In this document: in pieces, positions 57,230 through 64,000 of the stretch
Numbering within the stretch: the stretch's first letter is position 1
Layout: each line of letters starts with the position of its first letter
NCBI RefSeq assembly: GCF_000003815.2
Contig: NC_049983.1
Span: forward strand, 8,128,576 to 8,192,575
DNA length: 64,000 nucleotides
Source: Branchiostoma floridae
Lineage: Eukaryota; Chordata; Leptocardii; Amphioxiformes; Branchiostomatidae
Direction: 5' to 3'
Position numbers and translations under genes: made by a program
The notes under the pieces: model-generated
The model's database searches: none
The model's input: only the letters and a program-made list of their open reading frames with translations
What the model was told of the DNA's origin: nothing

Positions 57230-59062
57230 CTTTGTGAGTTGTGACACATATGTGTGCCATTCTATAATTCCTCTTACCCTGTAAGGTCCATGAGAAGTTC
57301 GGCCCTTTGACCATAACTTTGGTACAGTCCATTCGAAGTAGGCCAGTAGACTGCCTTTCAAATACGCACTCCAAACATGTTGACCTGTTGAAGTTCATTG
57401 ACATACCTTGTGACACATACGTGCGACATTCTATCATTCCCTTTTCCATGTTAGGTCCATGACAGGTCCTTCGATACAGTCCATTTGAACTCGGCCAGAA
57501 GTTAACATTACATATGCACACTCCCAACATGTTGTTGTCGGACATTTGCACAGCCAAGTTCATTGACATACCTTGTGACACATACCTGCGACATTCTATC
57601 ATTCCCGTTACCCTGTAAGGTGCCTGAGAAGTTATCTGCTTCTGACCTTTGACCATAACTTCGATACAGTCCGTCCGAAGTAGGCCAGTATACCACCTTA
57701 CAAGAGCATACTACAATTATACAAACATGTTGTCGTCCGACATATGTGCGACCAAGTTCATTGACATACCTTGTGACACATACGTGCGACATTCTATCAT
57801 TCCTCTTACTCTGTAAGGTGCCTGAGAAGTTATCTGCTTCTGACCTCTGACCATAACTTCAATGCAGTCCATCCGAAGTAGGCCAGGCCTGTATACCACC
57901 TTAGAAGAGCATACCACAATTATACAAAGATGTTGTACGAGGGGCGGTCAATAAGTAATGCCCCTGACCTATTTCCCATAGCAGGAGATTAATGAAACTT
58001 GGCACAGTTATTAGTCTTTCTCTTCATAGGAACCACCCAGAGTTATGCATTTCTCCCATCGTTTGATGCAGCTCTGGACACCGTTTTTGTAGGACACCCC
58101 AGGTGGGTCCTCCAACTGATGCCTCATCAATGGCACAAGAGGGACGACCAGGTCAGGGAGCTGTTTCCACAGACTTCCAGCCATGTTTGAATTCACGATG
58201 CCAACGTTTAACAAGGTCATATGATGGGGCATCATCACCATAAGTTTCTTTCATTTCATCAAAAGTCCCCTTTGGTGTGCGTCCTTTCAAATACAAAAAC
58301 TGGATCATTGCGCGACACTCAACTGGCTCCATTTCACACCTAGTCCATTGCACACCTGACTCAGTTCAAACACCAGTAAATCAGAAACCACAATTAATTC
58401 AGAGCTGTTTTTTGCAACATAAACTATAGAGATAAGAATCATTACACATGCAAAATTTCATCTAGATCAGACAACTGGAAGTGGGTCAGGGGCATTACTT
58501 ATTGACCGCCCCTCGTAGCCAGACATATGTGCGACCAAGTTCATTGACATACCTTGTGACACATACGTGCGGCATTCTATCATTCCTCTTACTCTGTAAG
58601 GTCCATGAAAAGTTATCTGCTTCTGACCTTGACCATAGCTTTGATACAGTCCATCCTAACTAGGCCAGTAGGCAGCCATACAAATGCACACTTCCAACAT
58701 GTTGTGCCATGACATTCATGGGAACAAGTTCATTGGACTCAGCGTACTCTGTGACACATGCATGCGACATTCTGTCATTCCCTTTACTCTCTAAGGTCCC
58801 TGAGAAGTTCTCTGCTACCATAACTTTAATAAAGTCCATCCGAAGTAGGCCAGTAGACCGCCTTACAAATGGACACTTCCAACATGTTATTCCATGACCG
58901 TGACCCATACGAACATGTTCACAATGACCTCTGCGTACCTTGTGACACATACATGTGACATTCTATCATTCCCTTTTCCTTGTATGGGTCCTGAGAAGTT
59001 CTCTGGCTCTGACCTTTGACCATAACTTTGATACTGTCCATCCGAAGTAGGCCAGTAGGCAC
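57230..59062. repeat. Minisatellite of about 160-205 bp, 7 units, split by a mariner copy
   Basis: The block cttgtgacacatacgtgcga cattctatcattcc starts units at about 57238, 57408, 57572, 57770, 58553, 58750 and 58940. It is followed by aaggtcc(a)tgagaagtt, gaccataacttcgatacag and tccgaagtaggccagta. The minus-strand ORFs here (MIECRTYVSQGMSMN...) are repeat translations, not genes. Confidence 0.85.
57938..58515 (-). mobile_element. Internally deleted mariner element, copy 2 (578 bp)
   Basis: The TIRs CGAGGGGCGGTCAATAAGTA are flanked by TA at 57936-57937 and 58516-58517. Same length and layout as copy 1. The HTH region (RTPKGTFDEMKETYGDDAPS) stops early at ETAP, and the transposase C-terminus (KRWEKCITLGGSYEEKD) survives in another frame. 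Confidence 0.87.
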
Positions 59063-59099
59063 AAAGTCGGAATAAGTAACCGGTCAGAATTCAACTCGC

Positions 59100-60180
59100 A
59101 CACTTCTTGTGGAGAGGACCTTTTTAAGGATGCCAATAATATGGGTCCCTAGTATTTCAGATGTTTTTGCAACATATTTCAATAGACTAGATGCCTTCAG
59201 TACATTTAGGTGTATATTCAGATGTGACATCGTCACAAACTCTTGCAAAATTACATTTGGTATGTTGGAAGGGTTCGGGAAAATGGACAGCATAGCGGCT
59301 TTCTACAGTACTGCAGCAAACTCCTGGTTTTACTATCTTTATTCACATACGTCGCTACCATCTTCTTATTGTTGAACAATACTACATGATACCATTTCGG
59401 TCGTTGACTGGTCAGTGGCATTTGTTTCTGATACATCATGAGATTTGGCAATATTTCAAACGTGAATATATGGTTATAGAGGACACCAGCATTGACCGAC
59501 AGAAAGATTCCAAAACAAGAAAATGTCAGAATTTATGAGGTTAACATGCCATACCTCACATGTAGAGGGCACCTTTTTAAGGATACCAGCAATAATTGGT
59601 TGATACTCTACATTTCTTTACTAAAGAACAACAGATGTTAGGAGACTCGACGCTTTTAGCAGATTTCAACATATATTTAGATGTAACAACTCGCACAGTA
59701 TACAAAAATAAGTCTTGTGCTTCTCTTTGCGTCAATGAAATTTGAATCAATATAGAATTTTTCTTATCTATTTATGGGTCAAATAGCACACAGTTTCTGA
59801 ACGACGGTATTTTGGACATGACTTACTGTATGTCATGACATTTCCCAACTTGGCGAACTCCCGGCCATTCTTGAACTACAACTCTAGGTCAATGCACCCG
59901 GAATAGTTTCCCCTTTTCAGTTAGCACCAGCTGTGTTCAAAACAAGTTACTGTCGGTCTTTTACCGGTCATTCCCACTTCTATGGCATTGTAATGACAGA
60001 AATGGGTCTTTGAACGTTGTCTTTTGTTGTCATGACATTTCCGAATGTTTTTGAACTACAACTCTACGTCAATGCACCCGGAATTGTTTTGGCCTTTCCG
60101 TCTGCACCAGCTGTGTTCAAAACAAGTCATTGTTGGTCTTTTACTGGTTATCGACACCTCCTTGGCATTGTGACAGTTTT
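59100..60180. repeat. Diverged direct repeats
   Basis: acctttttaaggat(g/a)cca with its flank occurs at about 59117 and 59570. A block of about 150 bp (tgtcatgacatttccc, aatgcacccggaat, caccagctgtgttcaaaaca) occurs at 59832-59985 and 60028-60170. Confidence 0.65.
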
Positions 60181-60230
60181 ATGTTAGCTCCCGTTAACTT
60201 CGGAAAAGAGGTATAGTTTTTGGTGTCTTT

Positions 60231-60237
60231 GTGTGTT

Positions 60238-60269
<32 letters not shown>
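60231..60269. repeat. (TG)n microsatellite
   Basis: Short TG run inside a segment (60195-60310) that resembles the dispersed repeat near 54230. Confidence 0.8.
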
Positions 60270-60593
60270 TATGTGTTTCCGGGTATATGTGGTCAGTATA
60301 ACTTCAGGTGGATGGGTGGATATTGATGATGTGTGTGTAGGTCTCACTGCACGAAAAAGCAGATTTCTGGCAATTTTTGGTCCCTGGCACACCGGTGAAA
60401 CATGACACCTCCGAGCCATGTTCAGGAATATACGGGAAAATCAGGGATCGGACCACCGAAAGGGGAAATTCCTGTGCACGTCCAGAGCATGTCAAAGTTC
60501 ACTGGTGTGTAAGGGCTCAGAAATTCCCGTGGAGTGTCCTGGAAGGAAGACGGGGGACATTTTCTTTTTGATTTTAAACGAATGAAGACCTTT

Positions 60594-60770
60594 ATTGTAC
60601 AATTTTGCCCAACCGGGCTAAGTACAGGTCACAACAAGTCAGGATATATACATACATAAAAGTGTCACAAATCTAGTCTAACACAAAAGTTCGGCTTCTT
60701 CTCGCTTCTTGGTAATAGTGAAAATGTAGGACTGTATGGGTTTCGCTATTGTCGGTTTGTCAAAACGCAT
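60594..60770 (-). mobile_element. Probable LINE 3' tail
   Basis: gaagacctttattgtacaat and cccaaccgggctaagtacag parallel the tail pattern gaagtttatttgcaag ... cccgagggctaattgcaa at 14484. Sequence divergence is high. Confidence 0.4.
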
Positions 60771-62030
60771 GAGAATCTCTCAAATCAAAGAGGATACCTC
60801 AAGAGGGGGTTAACAGATTTTCGTGATTTTTGGTATGTCTTGTTATTACTTTTGTTAATTCCTCTATAGGTGGATATGTTTTGTGTGGTTTGGTTTTGCT
60901 GTCCATCACATAACTGTTCGCCGGTAACCCCAGACAGACTGTCATACGGTTAAATGCGGTGATTTAAGATAACATCTCGCGACCTTAATGACCATTGCTA
61001 CCCCTCATGGGAAAAATTAGGGCACTCTTTTAAGGTCAAAGAACCCGTTACAGATGCCGCAAGGAGCCAGAGTTCAATGCCCCCAGTGCGCTCTCACCGT
61101 TCGATAAGTCGGCAACACCTGCGCGCATGCAAATTAAAAGTGAACAATGCGTGGTTGTTGACTAGTGGGGGCGAAAATGTAGAGAAGAAAAAGGCGGGAA
61201 ATTGGCGACCAATTAGAATGACTACACTGCGGAGTAAGACTAGACTCTTAAGATATGCAGGTGTCTCATCCGGAGTAACCTTTTCGATGACAATGAAAAG
61301 AAGATATCGTATGATCTTTGCGAGCGGAAATTGGCAAAGTAATTTAAAGATGTTTAATTTTTACGCACTAAATTAGAACCTCAAGATCCGAGTGGGCCAA
61401 CATTATTGTGTGGACCAAGTGTGGACGGACTCTCTCATTCGTAATCGTGGGCTGAATTGTGAGGAGCCTACAATAGGCGTAGCTACTCTCCAAGCAGATG
61501 TTAGGCTACGGCTGTTTTTAGACGCTCTTAACAGGCTTTCTATACTGTGTGCCTATTTCTTTATGTCTCGTTTGGTTTGGCATCGACATTTGACATCAAA
61601 AACAGCCGGGGCCGAACCTCTGCTTGGAGAGTTTTGCGTGGTTCCATCGCAAGGGTCGGCAGTATTGAGGTTACTTAAATAGGCCTAAGGGGTCGCACAT
61701 GCAGGTTTTGAAGCAAAAATCACATTGGGAAGGACCCCTACTCTTTTCGATAATAAGTGTGGTGGGTTCTTTTAAATCGTGCTCAGGTGTGTCTGTAGCT
61801 CCTCAAACATGGGACATCAATTTAATAAGGGAAGTCCCTAACCGAAGCTACGTACTCATTTTCACCTGATTGAAGTGAAAGTCGCGTAATAAAGTGCTTT
61901 TCCCAAGGGCAGAAGATCGGTCGCATATCAACGGATTTACTATGACCTGTACTTTAGCTTGTAAGAATATAGACGTTCATTGAAGTTTTTCAATCCATTC
62001 CTTATTCACCTACGTTTGGCCAATTTCTCC
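60771..62030. other. Intergenic, no gene recognised
   Basis: Short ORFs only, none with a recognisable domain or splice frame. Confidence 0.4.
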
Positions 62031-62039
62031 TATGTTTCC

Positions 62040-62960
62040 TGCAACCAACGCCAAATTAGCTGGTGGGTAGTCTCTACCAGACTGACTATACTGGCCATAT
62101 AGGGAGAATAATTTGCCAGGGGAGTTTTGCTACCAGAGGCGTTGGTGGTAGCCTCCTTCACCGGCCTCTCTGGGAACCTTGGCAAATTTTTTTTTTTTGG
62201 GGGGGGGGGGGGGTACCAGTTCCTACTGGGAACCCGATTTCGCCTCGCCCGTACAAGCTTTCCGGTGTATATTCCTTTCCCGGCATATATTCCTTTCCCG
62301 GCATAATATTCCCGGTAAAAATCGCGAATCGCCANNNNNNNNNNNNNNNNNNNNNNNNNNNNNNNNNNNNNNNNNNNNNNNNNNNNNNNNNNNNNNNNNN
62401 NNNNNNNNNNNNNNNNNNNNNNNNNNNNNNNNNNCTGGTTTACATTTTGTATATCTAGCATATTTAACCCTCCATCCTGGTACTATATATATATCGCTTG
62501 TAGGCCTTTACATTGTGTATATCTAGCATATTTAACCCTCCATCCTGGTACTATATATATATATCGCTTGTAGGCTTTTACATTTTGTATATCTAGCATA
62601 TTTAACCGTCCGTCGGGGTGGGGATTTTGTATATCTAGGGTATTTAACCTTCCGTCCTGGTACCAAATATATAGATGCGATTGTCGTTTCCCGCATCATA
62701 TATTCCTTTCCCGGCAGAAATTTCCCGGTTAAAAATCGGGAATGGACCGAGAGCCCCCCCCCCCCCCCCCCAAAAAAAGTTTTGCCAAGGTTCCCAGAGA
62801 GGCCGGTGAAGGAGGCTACGTTGGTGGGCTCTCCGGGGAGACATGAACCTAAACGTGGAATGACTCCCCTGGCCAATTTCCCGATTTTTTTGCCGAATTC
62901 TACGATCCCCGTAGAGAGGCCTGGTGGAGGCTAGCTGGTGGGGATAGGTTTCTCTGAAGA
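62040..62960. repeat. Large inverted repeat around an assembly gap
   Basis: The left arm (gaggcgttggtggtagcctc, cttcaccggcctctctggga, ccttggcaa, G-run, tattcctttcccggca) is matched in reverse by 62685-62950. The centre holds the N gap and three to four copies of an about 70-bp unit (tttgtatatctagcatattt). Probably a foldback transposon with an unresolved middle. Confidence 0.7.
62335..62434. other. Assembly gap (100 N)
   Basis: Exactly 100 N, next to hairpin-prone and homopolymer sequence. Confidence 0.99.
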
Positions 62961-63360
62961 CTTCATGACAAATGATATGGCCACATTTCATATTGACAAA
63001 ACTATTAACTTTACCAATCCGATAGGTGTTAGGTCAGATGATATCCATGAATATGTACTGACCCGCTTTTACTTCAGTCCTCTCTTCGCTATAGCTTCCA
63101 TCAGAACCGTTTAGGGACTGAATTCCCCAAAAAGGATGGACAATTAGCTGGAAGATTTAGTAGGTCTGAGCAGGCCTAGCTGACCTCTGGTGACTCTTTG
63201 CCCTATTTGGCTGACTTCCAATCTTTTTGGAGACCCTAAAGATGGAAGAAAATACATGTGGGACACTGCTAGCGCAGGCATACACCATATTTTGGACGTC
63301 AATTCTTGTAATCGCTGAGAATATTGCCTTTTGAGGCGATGCTCTAAGAAAGTGAGTCGT

Positions 63361-63560
63361 CTGTAAGAAATTGTTTTCATCTTAAAGTTTCTTTTTCATT
63401 TTCTCTAAATATAGAAGCGAGGGTACTTAGGACTGTACTTCAATTAATACATAAATGTAAGTCGTCGCAGCTGTAAGAAAGTGTTTTCGTCTTAAGGTTT
63501 CTTTGTTCTTTTCCTAGATATAGAAGCGAGGGTAATTAGCGCCCTAATTACTACATGGAG
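63361..63560. repeat. Tandem duplication of about 105 bp
   Basis: ctgtaagaaattgttttcat ... atatagaagcgagggta at 63361-63455 recurs at 63470-63560 with few changes. The rest of the window to 64000 shows no supported gene. Confidence 0.75.
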
Positions 63561-64000
63561 GTCATTACTCTGACAGCTCTATACGGCCGTAAACGCTCTC
63601 AACTCAAGTTCTAATGATATAAAGGGTTCTAATTCACAATACTCATGTGAAAATTTCTATAGCTAGTATATCTTTTTGTTCCTTTTCAGTCATGGACTAT
63701 AGTAATTGCTCTGTGACGGTCGTTACAGAAACGTCGGCGAAATTAAAGTTGTCGTTGTGTAAAAGAGTATCTTTTTTCAGTGACAAACTATTCACGGATG
63801 GACTTTGAAGGAAGTCATTCTATTCATAAAGGAGGTAAGAAAAAGCTGAATCCTGAAGTGCGCCTTTGCGTTACGAGAACTGTAAGAATGCTGTTACGTG
63901 ACTGTTGTGACCAGAATGATGCCCACCCAGTAAAGGACGCGCTAAGAGTGACCTAATGGAGCAAAGCACTCACGTAGTCGCCCTTCCAGCATTGTAGGCT

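Noticed and set aside
57080-57917. Overlapping minus-strand ORFs with MIECRTYVSQGMSMN repeats
   Set aside because: Frame-shifting translations of the minisatellite; units are not multiples of three and no domain is present.
62030-62526. ORFs spanning the second N gap
   Set aside because: Cross undefined bases within an inverted repeat; not supported.

Overview
This window reads as genomic DNA from an invertebrate deuterostome, most probably a lancelet (amphioxus, Branchiostoma-like). The evidence is spliceosomal introns with normal GT/AG borders, a complete 10-exon OTUD5 gene that aligns closely with the vertebrate protein as I know it, and very many small inverted-repeat transposons, LINE fragments and tRNA-derived SINEs. 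There is no operon structure, and almost all short ORFs are noise. Species assignment is inference. Two 100-base N gaps (48440-48539, 62335-62434) show that it is a draft scaffold.

Two host genes are well supported, both on the minus strand. The first (about 5.3-10.2 kb) encodes a secreted multi-copy neuropeptide precursor: a signal peptide, one KR site, then nine tandem 17-19 residue units, eight ending in RYGR. This predicts a set of RY-amide peptides such as SPKPLNRFNLGSGYNRY-NH2. The coding exon has a splice acceptor just upstream of its ATG and a GTAAGG donor before the apparent stop. About 3.9 kb upstream, a TATA box is followed by a non-coding segment ending in a GTAAGA donor, which makes a coherent promoter and 5' UTR exon. 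I do not recognise the peptide family. This is the most interesting item in the window.

The second gene is OTUD5/DUBA, an OTU-family deubiquitinase, at 35529-48230 on the minus strand. I reconstructed it exon by exon, with every junction in phase, to a 555-residue protein. The OTU Asp/Cys and His motifs, the phospho-serine motif YNSEDEYE and the C-terminal ubiquitin-interacting motif are all present. A CRE, a YY1-like site and an NRF1-like core lie just upstream of the ATG, next to the first N gap. Intron 3 carries a tandem duplication of the exon 4 acceptor that creates a decoy acceptor followed by an in-frame stop.

The rest is repeats. 1-5 kb: CA repeats, a promoter-like motif cluster and foldback elements. 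7-14 kb: TTA-flanked inverted-repeat elements, a Mutator-like foldback and LINE tails. 14-16.7 kb: a CR1-like LINE tail, a 5'-truncated LINE with one frameshift, and SINEs. 18-19.3 kb: a 1.2 kb TTA-flanked element. 22.3-22.9 and 57.9-58.5 kb: two 578-bp internally deleted mariner copies. 23.7-24.05 kb: microsatellites. 26-30 kb: SINE and LINE fragments and dispersed repeats. 51.7-52.6 kb: five 185-bp tandem units, each with a CRE palindrome. 55.4-57 kb: a nested foldback element. 57.2-59.1 kb: a 160-205 bp minisatellite split by the second mariner. 62-63 kb: a large inverted repeat around the second N gap.
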